Assembly: GCF_031157375.1 (NCBI RefSeq)
Contig: NZ_JAVIFV010000001.1
Location: 1 to 64,000, forward strand
Length of the DNA stretch: 64,000 nucleotides
Direction: 5' to 3'
Origin: Sphingosinicella sp. LHD-64
GTDB taxonomy: Bacteria > Pseudomonadota > Alphaproteobacteria > Sphingomonadales > Sphingomonadaceae
The notes beneath the pieces were generated by a model that worked only from the letters and a program-made list of their open reading frames with translations, was not told the origin of the DNA and made no database searches. Shown one piece after another: positions 9,689 to 18,452 of the stretch. A program made the position numbers and the translations under genes. Within the stretch, counting starts at the first letter, position 1; the number at the start of each line of letters is the position of its first letter.

Positions 9689-11299
9689 ATGTTTGGCGGG
9701 ATGCAGGACTATGAGCTGCGTGTCCCGCGCCTGATCGACCATGCCGAGCGCGAGCATGGCGGGCGCGAGATCGTCAGCTACTGGGCGGACGGCACGACCA
9801 CCCGCACGAGCTGGGCCGGCATCGCCCGCGACGCCCGCAAGCTCGCCCAGGCCCTGGAGAAGCTGAGGGTGAAGCGCGGCGACCGCGTCGCGACCCTCGC
9901 GATGAACCATAGCCGCCACCTCGTCGCCTGGTACGGCGCGATCGGCATGGGCGGGGTCATCCACACGATCAACCCGCGCCTGTTCGACGAGCAGCTCGTC
10001 TACATCGCCAACCATGCCGAGGATAAGGTCCTCCTCTACGACAAGGTCTTCCAGCCGATCGTCGATCGCCTGAGGACCCAGTGGACGAGCATCGAACATT
10101 ATGTCTGTTTCGACGATCGCCAATTCGAGGAGATGATCGCCCGGGAGGACGGGAACTATGCCTGGGTCGAGGGACCGGAGCGCGAGCCGTGCATGCTCTG
10201 CTACACCTCCGGCACCACCGGCAATCCGAAGGGCGTTCTCTACGAGCATCGCTCGTCCGTCATCCACGCGCTGACCGAAATCTCGCCGGCCTGCTTCGAT
10301 CTGTCGACCTCGTCGGTCGCGCTGCCGATCGTGCCGATGTTCCATGCCGCCGCCTGGGGCCTGCCGTTCGCCAGCGCCATTGCGGGCCTCAAGCTCGTCT
10401 ATTCGGCGGTCAACGATCCGACCGTGCTCTGCACGTTGATGAACGAGGAGAAGGTCACCCATTCGGCCGGCGTCCCCACCGTCTGGCTCGCCATGTTCCA
10501 GTATATGGACGCGACCGGAAAGAAGCCGGAGCATCTGAAGATCGTCACCATCGGCGGCTCGGCCGCGCCGCGCGCGATGATCGAGCGGCTGATGAGGATG
10601 GGCATCCGCGTCGGCCACGCCTGGGGCATGACCGAGACCTCGCCGATCGGCACGATCGGCTCGCCGCCCGCCCATTGGGACGAGCTGGACTTCGACGCGC
10701 AGGTCGACCTCGTCTGCAAACAGGGGCGGGTGCCGTTCGGCGTGGAGCTGCGCGTCGTCAACGACGATGACGAGGTCCAGCCGCGCGACGGCGTCAGCTC
10801 GGGCCGCCTCCAGATCCGCGGGCCCTGGGTCATCAAGCGCTATTTCCAGGACGCGGCTGGCGACTGCATCGATCGCGACGCCTGGTTCGATACCGGTGAC
10901 GTCGCCGTGCTCCATCCCTGCGGCACGATGCAGATCACCGACCGATCCAAGGACGTGATCAAGTCGGGCGGCGAATGGATCAGCTCCGTCGAGCTCGAAA
11001 ACGCCGCGGTCGGCTGCGCGGGCGTCGCCGAAGCGGCCGCGATCGGGGTCAGGCATCCCAAATGGGACGAGAGGCCGTTGCTGCTGGTCGTCCGCAAGGA
11101 GGGGTCGGAGGTCACCGCCGACGACATCCAAACGCATCTCGCCAACCATGTCGCCAAATGGTGGCTGCCCGACGAGATCCTGTTCGTCGAGAGCCTGCCG
11201 CACACCGCGACCGGCAAGCTGCTCAAGACGGCGTTGCGCGAGCAGTATCGCGACCATCAGCTGGCGACGGCCACAGCGCCGCCGCTTGCCCAGGCGTAA
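9689..11299 (+). CDS. fatty acyl-CoA synthetase (AlkK/DmdB-like, AMP-forming)
   Basis: Adenylate-forming ligase of 536 residues that activates a carboxylic acid to its CoA thioester through an acyl-AMP. Motif A5/P-loop [11 protein letters not shown] begins at residue 172; later come GWGMTE-type AWGMTETSP, the YFxTGD-type [21 protein letters not shown] and the C-terminal lysine motif [10 protein letters not shown]. The N-terminus [20 protein letters not shown] resembles the medium-chain (AlkK) and 3-methylmercaptopropionyl (DmdB) ligases more than FadD. Exact substrate is uncertain. The ATG has GGGAGAG upstream. It is transcribed alone, with no beta-oxidation genes nearby. Confidence 0.9.
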   Translation: MFGGMQDYELRVPRLIDHAEREHGGREIVSYWADGTTTRTSWAGIARDARKLAQALEKLRVKRGDRVATLAMNHSRHLVAWYGAIGMGGVIHTINPRLFDEQLVYIANHAEDKVLLYDKVFQPIVDRLRTQWTSIEHYVCFDDRQFEEMIAREDGNYAWVEGPEREPCMLCYTSGTTGNPKGVLYEHRSSVIHALTEISPACFDLSTSSVALPIVPMFHAAAWGLPFASAIAGLKLVYSAVNDPTVLCTLMNEEKVTHSAGVPTVWLAMFQYMDATGKKPEHLKIVTIGGSAAPRAMIERLMRMGIRVGHAWGMTETSPIGTIGSPPAHWDELDFDAQVDLVCKQGRVPFGVELRVVNDDDEVQPRDGVSSGRLQIRGPWVIKRYFQDAAGDCIDRDAWFDTGDVAVLHPCGTMQITDRSKDVIKSGGEWISSVELENAAVGCAGVAEAAAIGVRHPKWDERPLLLVVRKEGSEVTADDIQTHLANHVAKWWLPDEILFVESLPHTATGKLLKTALREQYRDHQLATATAPPLAQA

Positions 11300-11382
11300 G
11301 AGATCGTCGCCAGCCTGTCCCGCAACGGGACGCGGTCAAAACAGGCCATCTTTCCTTTACCACCGCGCGCTAGGCGGAAGCC

Positions 11383-12555
11383 ATGCATCCGGCCGGACAG
11401 ATCGCGACGCCGACGGACCGGGCAGGCACGGCGCCTGTCCGACTCGACGCTGCGCCTGATGGGCTAGGGGCGCGGGTTCGCGACACGATCGATCCCGAGC
11501 TCGCCGCCGAATGGATGGCGCTCGCCGCCGACGCGGCCGAACCCAACGCCTTTGCGGAGCCGTGGTTCGTCGCCGCCTCGCTCGCCGCCTTCGGCGCGAC
11601 GCGCGACGTGCGGCTGATCGAGGTGCGGAGCGGCAACGCGCTGATCGGCATGATGCCGGTCGCGATCGAGCATCGCTACGGCCGCATGCCGGTCCGCTTC
11701 CTCCAGAATTGGTGCCACCATCAGATGTTCCTCGGCACCCCGCTGGTCCGCGCCGGCCAAGGGCGGGCATTCTGGACTGCTGTCTTCGAGCTGCTCGACG
11801 GTGCCGATTGGGCGACCGGCTTCTTCCACCTGCGCGGCGTCGTCGAGGAGGGACCGGTGCATCGGGCATTGCTCGACGTCCGGCCCGGCACGATCGTGCA
11901 TCGCGAAACCCGGGCATTTCTGGAGAGCGATCTCTCGCCCGACGCGTATTATAAGCAGGCGGTCCGCCCAAAGAAGCGCAAGGAAATCCGCCGCCTCCAG
12001 AATCGGCTCGGCGAGCTGGGCAAGGTGCGTGTCCGCCGGCTGGAGGAGGGCGCCGATCTGCACGCCTGGGCGGACGCCTTCCTCGCACTCGAAAAGGCGG
12101 GCTGGAAGGGCCAGGCTGGAAGCGCGCTCGCCTCCACCCCCGAGACGGAAAGCTTCTTCTTCACCGCCCTTGCCGGTGCATGGGAGGCAGGCCGGCTGCA
12201 GTTCCTTCGCCTCGACCTCGACGATCGGCCGATCGCCATGCTGGTCAACTTCCTGACCCCGCCCGGCAGCTTCTCGTTCAAGACCGCGTTCGACGAGGCG
12301 TACGCCCGCTTCTCGCCCGGCGTGCTGATCCAGCTCGAGAATCTCGACATCCTCGATCGCCCCGATATCGCCTGGATGGACAGCTGCGCGGTCGAGGACC
12401 ATCCGATGATCGACAGCCTGTGGACCGGGCGCCGCCATATGGTGCGCGTCACCGTCCGCCTCGCCGGCGCCCGCCGCAGCGCCACCTATGCCGCCGCCCG
12501 CACGGCCGAGATCGGCTGGACCGCGCTCCGCTGCCTGATGGGGAAAGCCCGATGA
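11383..12555 (+). CDS. GNAT-fold acetyltransferase (BcsL/CelD-like, Acetyltransf_6)
   Basis: Predicted cytoplasmic acyltransferase of 390 residues. The central region (about 150-330) shows the Acetyltransf_6 pattern seen in CelD/BcsL and FemAB-related proteins: KKRKEIRRLQNRLGELG, then FLALEKAGWKGQAGSALASTP, and FLRLDLDDRPIAMLVNFLTPPGSFSFKTAFDEAYARFSPG. Proteins with this domain usually acylate a sugar or glycan precursor. It is the first gene of a three-gene unit: its stop overlaps the next start by ATGA, and a polysaccharide deacetylase follows, which suggests surface-glycan modification. Substrate unknown. Confidence 0.8.
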   Translation: MHPAGQIATPTDRAGTAPVRLDAAPDGLGARVRDTIDPELAAEWMALAADAAEPNAFAEPWFVAASLAAFGATRDVRLIEVRSGNALIGMMPVAIEHRYGRMPVRFLQNWCHHQMFLGTPLVRAGQGRAFWTAVFELLDGADWATGFFHLRGVVEEGPVHRALLDVRPGTIVHRETRAFLESDLSPDAYYKQAVRPKKRKEIRRLQNRLGELGKVRVRRLEEGADLHAWADAFLALEKAGWKGQAGSALASTPETESFFFTALAGAWEAGRLQFLRLDLDDRPIAMLVNFLTPPGSFSFKTAFDEAYARFSPGVLIQLENLDILDRPDIAWMDSCAVEDHPMIDSLWTGRRHMVRVTVRLAGARRSATYAAARTAEIGWTALRCLMGKAR

Positions 12556-13406
12556 CCGTCTTCGACGCCAAGGCCCATGCCGACTTCGCCGCCGCCTATC
12601 CGGAGCGGCCGACCCGGCTCGACCACGGCCTCGCCGACCATCCCTTGCTGAAGCTCGACGCGCTGGCGGCGCTCGCCCGACGCATTCGCCCGGTCGATGC
12701 CGAATATAATCGCGGCGACATTCCCGTCGGCATCGATCCCGGCGACACGCCGGCCAACGGCCTCTCTATCGAAGAGACGATCCGTTCGATCGAGGAGAAC
12801 GGCTCCTGGATGGTGCTGAAGTTCGTCGAGCAGGACCCGCTCTATCGCGCGCTGCTCGCCGAGACGCTGGCCGAGCTCACGGACGACGTGCGGCCGACGA
12901 CGGGGGCGATGCTGAAGCAGGAGGCCTTCATCTTCATCTCCTCGCCCGACGCGGTGACGCCCTTCCATTTCGATCCTGAGCACAACATCCTGCTCCAGAT
13001 CCGCGGCCGCAAGATGATGACCGTCTTCCCCGCCGCCGACGAGGCGCTGGCCGACGGCGCGCAGCACGAAGCGTTCCACAATGGCGGCCATCGCAACCTC
13101 GCCTGGCGCGACGAATTCGCCGCCAAGGGGCAGCCCTTCCACCTGACCCCCGGCAGGGCGGTCTATGTGCCGGTCAAGGCGCCGCACTGGGTCCAGAACG
13201 GCCCGGAAGTGTCGATCTCCTTCTCGATCACCTGGCGTTCGGACTGGAGCTATCGCGAGGAATATGCGCGCCGGATGAACGCGGTGCTGCGCAAGGCCGG
13301 GATAGATCCGGCCGCACCCCGGCGCTATCCGCACCAGAACCACGCGAAGTCGCTGGGCTATCGCGTCATCGACAAGGCGCGGCGGATGACGGGGCGCGCA
13401 GGGTGA
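12552..13406 (+). CDS. cupin-like / JmjC-type 2-oxoglutarate oxygenase fold protein
   Basis: A 284-residue protein with the cupin-like (cupin_8/JmjC) fold. Candidate iron ligands are H139 and D141 in TPFHFDPEHN, with a distal His in KAPHWVQNG; HNILLQIRGRKMMTVFP is a typical core strand region. Relatives include Fe(II)/2-oxoglutarate hydroxylases, so hydroxylation of a protein or small molecule is possible, but many bacterial members have no assigned substrate. Start ATG at 12552 overlaps the upstream stop (ATGA), and its own stop overlaps the next gene by GTGA, so all three genes are likely co-translated. Confidence 0.8.
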   Translation: MTVFDAKAHADFAAAYPERPTRLDHGLADHPLLKLDALAALARRIRPVDAEYNRGDIPVGIDPGDTPANGLSIEETIRSIEENGSWMVLKFVEQDPLYRALLAETLAELTDDVRPTTGAMLKQEAFIFISSPDAVTPFHFDPEHNILLQIRGRKMMTVFPAADEALADGAQHEAFHNGGHRNLAWRDEFAAKGQPFHLTPGRAVYVPVKAPHWVQNGPEVSISFSITWRSDWSYREEYARRMNAVLRKAGIDPAAPRRYPHQNHAKSLGYRVIDKARRMTGRAG

Positions 13407-14374
13407 GCGCGCCCGAGCTGCTCGTCGTCGTCGACACCGAGGAGGAGTTCGACTGGAACGCGCCCTTCTCGCGTGACGCGACGACGACGCGCAGCATTCC
13501 CGCCCAGGCACGGGCGCACGAGATCTACGACCGCTTCGGCGTCGTCCCGACCTATGTGGTGGACTATCCGGTGGCGACGGATCCCGCCGCCGTCGCGTTC
13601 CTCAAGAGGCTGGCCGACGCCGGCAAGGCGGAGATCGGCGCCCATCTCCATCCCTGGGTGACGCCGCCGCATATCGAGGAGGTGAACGAGCGCAACTCCT
13701 TCCATTGCAACCTGCCGCCCGAGCTCGAACGCGCCAAGATCGAGACGATTACCGCGGCGATCGAAACGGCATTCGGCGCGCGCCCGAAGATGTTCAAGGC
13801 CGGTCGCTACGGTTTCGGCGCGAACACGCAGCGGGTGCTCGTCGATCTCGGCTACCAGATCGATTGCAGCATCACCCCGCATACCAGTTTCCGCGACAAG
13901 AGCGGCCCGGACTTCCGTCATGCCCCCGATGCGCCGCACTGGCTCGACGAGGCGGCGGGCCTGCTGGAGGTGCCGCTGACCATCGGACATCTCGGCGCGC
14001 TCGCACGGTTCGGCGGCAGGTTCGACCGACTGTTCGACGACCGTCGCGCCGCCCGGCTGCACGTTCCGGGTGCGCTGTCCCGCGCCGGCCTGGTGGCGCG
14101 CTCCCGCCTCACGCCCGAAGGCACCTCGGCCGACGAACAATGCCGCCTGATTGCGGCGATGCACGCACGCGGCCACCGCACCTTCAGCCTGACCTATCAC
14201 AGTCCGAGCCTCGAGCCGGGCCACACCTCCTATGTCCGCGACGCGGCCGACCTCGCCCGCTTCCTCGCCGACATCGAGACGGTCCTCACCTTCTTCCGCG
14301 ACGCGATGGGCGGCCGTTTCACCACGTTGACCCGGGTGCGGGAGGATTGGGCCGCCCGCCGCGCCGCCGCCTAG
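13403..14374 (+). CDS. polysaccharide deacetylase family protein (WalW-like)
   Basis: Predicted metal-dependent carbohydrate deacetylase of the NodB-fold type, 323 residues, GTG start. Metal/catalytic candidates: the acidic cluster beginning at D11 (VVVDTEEEFDW) and H81/H83 in GAHLHPW; AGRYGFGANTQRVLVDLGYQIDCSI is the barrel segment with the conserved R-x-G-F pattern. FSLTYHSPSLEPG near the C-terminus is found in WalW-type deacetylases of LPS or capsule loci. No signal peptide is present, so it would act in the cytoplasm or on a lipid-linked precursor. It is the last gene of the acetyltransferase-cupin-deacetylase unit. Confidence 0.82.
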   Translation: MSAPELLVVVDTEEEFDWNAPFSRDATTTRSIPAQARAHEIYDRFGVVPTYVVDYPVATDPAAVAFLKRLADAGKAEIGAHLHPWVTPPHIEEVNERNSFHCNLPPELERAKIETITAAIETAFGARPKMFKAGRYGFGANTQRVLVDLGYQIDCSITPHTSFRDKSGPDFRHAPDAPHWLDEAAGLLEVPLTIGHLGALARFGGRFDRLFDDRRAARLHVPGALSRAGLVARSRLTPEGTSADEQCRLIAAMHARGHRTFSLTYHSPSLEPGHTSYVRDAADLARFLADIETVLTFFRDAMGGRFTTLTRVREDWAARRAAA

Positions 14375-14398
14375 CGGGCGGTCAGTCGATCTGAAGCA

Positions 14399-14488
14399 CC
14401 TCGTCATTGCGAGGAGCGAAGCGACGAAGCAATCTAGTCTGCTTCGGACGCCGCACTGGATTGCTTTGCTACGCTCGCAATGACGAGG
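14399..14488. repeat. palindromic intergenic repeat, family B, copy 1
   Basis: Left arm 14399-14434 begins CCTCGTCATTGCGAGGAGCG and includes GAAGCAATC; right arm 14458-14488 begins GGATTGCTTTGC and ends CGCAATGACGAGG. The outer ends are complementary, and the left tip also folds on itself (CCTCG...CGAGG). It sits between two convergent genes (deacetylase and M28 peptidase), where it could act as a two-way terminator. A related copy is at 46804-46891; the family differs from family A. Confidence 0.88.
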
Positions 14489-14508
14489 CTAGCTTAGGTG
14501 CCCATATT

Positions 14509-16173
14509 CTAACGCGTTCCGCCGCGATCGGCGGTCGCTGCCGGGCGCTGCGCCAGCTGCTGATCGCGCGCCAGCGTCGTTCCGAAGAAGCTGTCGGCAT
14601 ACCAGCGCGGCGCCTCCGCGCCGTCGGCGATCTCGCGGGCGATCAGATAGTTGAGCTGCGCGAACTTCGCGCCGGCGGCCCAGTTGAAGGGGAGGGCGAT
14701 GTCGTCCTCCGGGCTGTGGTAGAAGGTGCGCAGGAAGCTGGTGAACCGTTCCTGCCCCGCGCCGCCGAAACCGGTCATCAGGAAGACCGACGGCACCCCT
14801 TCCAGCACGAACTTGTAGTGGTCCGAGCGGACGAACAGGCTTTCCTGCGGCAGCGGGTCGCCGGCCAGCACGACGTTCATCCGTGCGGCGGCGCGCCGGA
14901 CGATCGGCCCCAGCGTCGAATGCTCGGCGCCGAAGGCGATCACGTCCTGGAAGTCGTAGGTCAGCACCGGCATGTCGAGATTGACCAGGCCGACGATGCG
15001 ACCGTCGACGATCGGGTTGCGCGACAGGAACTCGGCACCGAGCAGGCCCTTCTCCTCTGCGGTCACCGCCGCGATCAGCACCGGCCTGCGTGGACGATTG
15101 CCCGGCTGCGACATCGCCCGGGCGACCTCGATCAGGGTCGCGATGCCGGTCGCATTGTCCATCGCGCCGTTGCGGATGCGGTCGGCATTGGCGGTGTCGC
15201 CCGCTTCCGCCTCGCGAACGCCGAGCCCGTCGAGATGCGCCATCAGCAGCACATATTCGTCGGCGAGCGCCGGATCGGTGCCCGGCAGCAATGCGACGAC
15301 ATTCTCGCTGGCGAAGCGCGAGGTCTCCGCCGCCGGCCGCTCGACCCGCGCCGTCCGGGTGAGCGCGAAACCGCGTGGCCGGGCGCCGCGGCGGGCCGCC
15401 TCGTTCAGCACCTGGTCGAGTGAGCGGCGCGACCCCTGAAACAGGGCCGCGGCCGCGGCGCCGTCGGCATAGGCGGTGAAGCGCAGGCCGCTCCCGTCGA
15501 AGGGCTGACCGTCGCGTCCAATCCAGGTCGTCCCGGGACGACGCGCGCCGGTCACGAGCCGGTTCCAGGGGGTCGCCTCGGCCTCGGCGCGGCTGCGGAC
15601 GACGATCATCCCGATCGCGCCGCGCGCCGCCGCCATCCGCGCCTTCGCCGAATTGAGATGGGCGGCAACGTCGCTCGGCGTGCCGTTCGGCGAACCGGCG
15701 ATGATCACGACCACCTTCCCCCGGACGTCGAGCCCGGCATAATCGTCGAAGCCCTGCGGCGGCGCGTCGATCCCGTAGCCGGCGAAGACCAGCCCGGCGT
15801 CGAGCGCCAGCGCCTCGGTGCTCGGGCTCGCCCGGAACACGACCTCCTCCCCCTGCGCGAAGCTCCGGCCACCGATGGTGAGTTGCGGCGTGCCGGTTGG
15901 GGTGAAGCGCAGGAACTCGACTCGCTGGTACCAGTTGCCGTTCGCGGCCGGCTGCAGGCCCAGCGCCGCGAACTGCGCCGCCACATAGCGCGCCGCGAGG
16001 TCATAGCCGCGCGTTCCCGCCTCGCGCCCTTCCAGCAGGTCGTCGGCGAGGAAGGCGACATGGGCGCGGAACGCCTCGGCCGAGAAGTCCGGCGCGGCGG
16101 CCGGCGCCTGGGCAAGCGCCGACGACGAGAGCGAGAGGGCGCCGAGGCCGGCGAGCAGGATCCTGGACTTCAT
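14509..16173 (-). CDS. secreted M28-family zinc aminopeptidase with PA domain
   Basis: Predicted exported metallopeptidase, 554 residues. The start chosen (MKSRILLAGLGALSLSSSALAQA) gives a signal peptide; an in-frame extension upstream has no such feature. A PA-type insert (about 120-280: YAGLDVRGKVVVIIAGSP, GAIGMIVVRSRAEAE) interrupts the peptidase. Zinc ligands fit the M28 pattern: H313 in AHLDGLG, D339 in GAMDNATG, E373/E374 in TAEEKGLLG, D400 in VNLDMP and the His of RSDHYKF. Such enzymes remove N-terminal residues from peptides in the periplasm or outside. It converges on the polysaccharide deacetylase across a family B repeat. Confidence 0.92.
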   Translation of the reverse strand: MKSRILLAGLGALSLSSSALAQAPAAAPDFSAEAFRAHVAFLADDLLEGREAGTRGYDLAARYVAAQFAALGLQPAANGNWYQRVEFLRFTPTGTPQLTIGGRSFAQGEEVVFRASPSTEALALDAGLVFAGYGIDAPPQGFDDYAGLDVRGKVVVIIAGSPNGTPSDVAAHLNSAKARMAAARGAIGMIVVRSRAEAEATPWNRLVTGARRPGTTWIGRDGQPFDGSGLRFTAYADGAAAAALFQGSRRSLDQVLNEAARRGARPRGFALTRTARVERPAAETSRFASENVVALLPGTDPALADEYVLLMAHLDGLGVREAEAGDTANADRIRNGAMDNATGIATLIEVARAMSQPGNRPRRPVLIAAVTAEEKGLLGAEFLSRNPIVDGRIVGLVNLDMPVLTYDFQDVIAFGAEHSTLGPIVRRAAARMNVVLAGDPLPQESLFVRSDHYKFVLEGVPSVFLMTGFGGAGQERFTSFLRTFYHSPEDDIALPFNWAAGAKFAQLNYLIAREIADGAEAPRWYADSFFGTTLARDQQLAQRPAATADRGGTR

Positions 16174-16355
16174 AGGGCGCGAAAACTTTCCCGAACGTGG
16201 TGATGCACTGGCGTAGAACGGTGCGCCGGCCGCCGCAACGGACTTTGCCAAAGCTGAACGGGAGGGAACCTTGTCAGTCAGCTGGCGTTCAACTCATCTA
16301 TGGAAAACAACGCTTCATCGCAGCTCATCGGAGCGGCGAAAAGGGAGTAAGGAAA

Positions 16356-16610
16356 ATGTCGGTCTCGATCTTCGGCAAGCGCGGCACGGGCCACCTCAGC
16401 GATCCGTCGCTGCGCGGCTATCATGTCGTCTATCGCGAGAACGAGGTAAACCACTGCCCCGGCTGCGGCCGCTCGCACTGGTATATCGGGCGTCTGTCCG
16501 CCGAATGCGGCTTCTGCGGCACGGCGCTGCCGCTGGTCGAGAAGATGACGCTCGGCGCCGGCCTGTTCCGGACCACCCGCCGCCCCGTCGAGTTCGCCGA
16601 AGCCGCCTGA
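16356..16610 (+). CDS. small zinc-ribbon protein, conserved hypothetical
   Basis: An 84-residue cytoplasmic protein. Four cysteines, C34 and C37 (CPGCG) and C51 and C54 (CGFCG), make a zinc ribbon; HWYIGR lies between the knuckles. The start is fixed by a strong Shine-Dalgarno (AAGGGAGTAAGGA) at 16341-16353; the frame is open further upstream but that part looks non-coding. It is divergent from the M28 peptidase, with 182 bases between them in which no firm site was found. Function unknown. Confidence 0.8.
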   Translation: MSVSIFGKRGTGHLSDPSLRGYHVVYRENEVNHCPGCGRSHWYIGRLSAECGFCGTALPLVEKMTLGAGLFRTTRRPVEFAEAA

Positions 16611-16667
16611 CCCCGTCGCCAGCGACCATCTCGAAATCAGCCTCACCTTCTTCGGCCGATCGGACGG

Positions 16668-17171
16668 TCAGCCTCCGATCCGGCGCCGCAGCCCGGCGAT
16701 TCGAACCTCCTGCGCCTCGGCCAGGCGCGTGGTTTCAGCGATCGCTGCGCCGATCAGGGCGAAATCGTCGGTGCTGGTCGGCTGATCGGTCCGGTCGGTT
16801 TGAAGGCGGTCCAATGCGGCCAGCGCCTCGGGCGTTGCACCGCGGGCCGCTTCGAGGCGCGATAGTGCCTCCTGCGCGACGATCCAGGATTCGGACTCCG
16901 GTGCCCCTGCGCGGTTGACTGCGGCGGCGGCCGCGCCGTACGCGCCCTCAAAGGCACGCTGACCCGCCGCAGCCTGCGCCTGCAGCGCTGCGACGCGCTG
17001 TCGCAAGGCCGCGTCGCCGGGCACGTCGGCGCTCGGCCGCACCGGCTCGGCGATGGAAATCTCGCGCTCGCCCGGTCGCGGCGCGAGCGACGGATAGGTG
17101 CCCTGCGACACGCAGCCGCCCAGCACCAGCGCCGAACCGGCGAGCGGGATGATCGGCAAGCGCAAAGCCAT
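16668..17171 (-). CDS. putative lipoprotein, unknown function
   Basis: A 167-residue protein with a lipoprotein signal: MALRLPIIPLAGSALVLGGC, so Cys20 would be the lipidated residue. The mature part is Ala- and Arg-rich and mostly helical (LRQRVAALQAQAAAGQRAFEGAYGAAAA; ALIGAAIAETTRLAEAQEVRIAGLRRR), suggesting an alpha-helical or coiled-coil envelope protein. No known domain was recognised. Frames upstream of the ATG at 17171 run through the tRNA-Arg and were rejected. Confidence 0.75.
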   Translation of the reverse strand: MALRLPIIPLAGSALVLGGCVSQGTYPSLAPRPGEREISIAEPVRPSADVPGDAALRQRVAALQAQAAAGQRAFEGAYGAAAAAVNRAGAPESESWIVAQEALSRLEAARGATPEALAALDRLQTDRTDQPTSTDDFALIGAAIAETTRLAEAQEVRIAGLRRRIGG

Positions 17172-17247
17172 GCCTGCTCCTATGATGACGCGCGCGCGGG
17201 GGCAACGGGTGTTCCTCTTCGATGGGCCGAAGGTCGCGCATTCGGGC

Positions 17248-17276
17248 TTGCGTCGCGCGGATTGTCTGCCTATGCC
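17248..17276 (+). promoter_or_regulatory. probable promoter of tRNA-Arg
   Basis: TTGCGT (17248-17253), a 17-base spacer and TATGCC (17271-17276). Transcription would begin near 17283, six bases before the tRNA. The opposite-strand lipoprotein gene begins about 80 bases upstream. Confidence 0.5.
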
Positions 17277-17288
17277 GCCGCTTCCCGC

Positions 17289-17365
17289 GCGCCCGTAGCT
17301 CAGCTGGATAGAGCACCAGACTACGAATCTGGGGGCCGGAGGTTCGAATCCTTCCGGGCGCGCCA
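17289..17365 (+). tRNA. tRNA-Arg(ACG)
   Basis: A 77-base cloverleaf. Acceptor stem GCGCCCG (17289-17295) pairs with CGGGCGC (17355-17361); discriminator G; CCA is encoded at 17363-17365. The anticodon stem CCAGA/TCTGG closes the loop CTACGAA, anticodon ACG, read as inosine-CG after deamination by TadA. T-loop GTTCGAATC is canonical. Confidence 0.97.
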
Positions 17366-17431
17366 AATACCGCCGTCTGCCGCCGTATCTCGTGCGAGGT
17401 GGTCCAGACTGCGCCAGCGTCGTTCGTGGCG

Positions 17432-18316
17432 CTACGCATCCATTCCGGCCTGGACGTTCAAGATGAACTCGCGCATCAGCGCGGCGCACTCCTGATGGTG
17501 CGTCTCGAGCAGGAGGTGCGCGCCGTCGTAGATGTGCATGTCGAGTCGGTCGAGTTCGCGGGCATAGGCGAGCACCTCCTCAATCTCGAAATAGGGGTCG
17601 TGTCGACCCCATAGCATCAAGGCGGGCGGCCGATGTTCGCGATGATAGGCCGAGATCTCGGGGAACCGGGCGACATATCGGCCATAGTCGGCGAAGATGC
17701 GGAACTGGATCTCGACGAGGCCCGGCCGGCGCATCCGTTCCCAGTCGAGGTGCCAACCTTCCGGCGGGAACTGCGGCTTGAGCCGATCCGGGATGTCGCC
17801 GACATAGGTGTGCCGCACACCCTCGAAATTCAGCCATTCGGGGAGCTTCGCGCGGTTCTCCGGGCTGGGGTCCGCCCAGTAGGCCTTGTTCGCGACCCAG
17901 TCCGGGCCAAGGCCTTCCTCGTGGGCATTGCCGTTCTGGATGATCAGCCCCAGCACACGGTCCGGACGCGCCAGTGCCAGATAATAGGCGACGGGCGCCC
18001 CGAAATCGTGGACGTAGAGGAAGAACCGCTCGAGCCCGATCTTCCGGGTCAAGGCATCGACCGTCCGCGTCATGGCGTCGAACGTGTATTCGTAGTCGTC
18101 GGGTGCCTCCGTGAAGCCGAACCCGGGCAGGTCTGGCGCGACGACCCGCGCCACCTCGGCCAAGGGGCTGATGACCTCGCGGAAGCTGTACGATGAGCTG
18201 GGCTGGCCATGGAGAAGCAGCACGCCGGGCGCGTCGCGCCGCCCCGCCTCGCGATAGAACAGATTCACTCTATCCACGTCGACGGTGTGATGTCTGGTTT
18301 TCTGAACGCTCAGCAT
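17432..18316 (-). CDS. alpha/beta hydrolase with Asp nucleophile (epoxide hydrolase / haloalkane dehalogenase-like)
   Basis: A 294-residue cytoplasmic alpha/beta-hydrolase. The nucleophile position holds Asp104 (YVHDFGAPVAYYLA) rather than Ser, with D240 (LWGRHDPYF) and H267 (YDGAHLLLETHHQE) completing the triad; HGQP (36-39) forms the oxyanion region. An Asp nucleophile points to epoxide hydrolases or haloalkane dehalogenases rather than esterases. Two ATGs lie six bases apart; AAGAAGG directly abuts the first but is 6 bases from the second (18316), so the second was chosen. It is divergent from a CGNR regulator, which probably controls it. Confidence 0.88.
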   Translation of the reverse strand: MLSVQKTRHHTVDVDRVNLFYREAGRRDAPGVLLLHGQPSSSYSFREVISPLAEVARVVAPDLPGFGFTEAPDDYEYTFDAMTRTVDALTRKIGLERFFLYVHDFGAPVAYYLALARPDRVLGLIIQNGNAHEEGLGPDWVANKAYWADPSPENRAKLPEWLNFEGVRHTYVGDIPDRLKPQFPPEGWHLDWERMRRPGLVEIQFRIFADYGRYVARFPEISAYHREHRPPALMLWGRHDPYFEIEEVLAYARELDRLDMHIYDGAHLLLETHHQECAALMREFILNVQAGMDA

Positions 18317-18368
18317 GGTCATCCTTCTTCTTCAGCATGCCTCGGCAGCGCGGTCTCTCGTGGATCTT

Positions 18369-18409
18369 TTGACGCTGGCATCACAACCGGCTAACATGCT
18401 TTACCGGTT
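18369..18409 (+). promoter_or_regulatory. promoter with overlapping inverted repeat, upstream of CGNR regulator
   Basis: TTGACG (18369-18374), 17-base spacer and TAACAT (18392-18397) form a good sigma-70-type promoter facing the CGNR gene. An inverted repeat overlaps its -10: AACCGGCTAA (18385-18394) and TTACCGGTT (18401-18409), 9 paired bases with one bulged C. A repressor bound there would block this promoter; the same site could control the divergent hydrolase. Confidence 0.55.
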
Positions 18410-18452
18410 ACACGCTCGCGATGCTCAATGCGCTTGGTCAGGTTAGGTTCCG

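Noticed and set aside
8546-11257. Very long open frame on the minus strand across dnaE and the acyl-CoA synthetase
   Set aside because: It is antisense to two well-supported genes; its translation is Arg/Ala/Asp-rich without any domain, as is usual for shadows in GC-rich DNA. The same applies to 2736-5378, 5984-8440, 1199-3061 and 33965-36376 on the minus strand.
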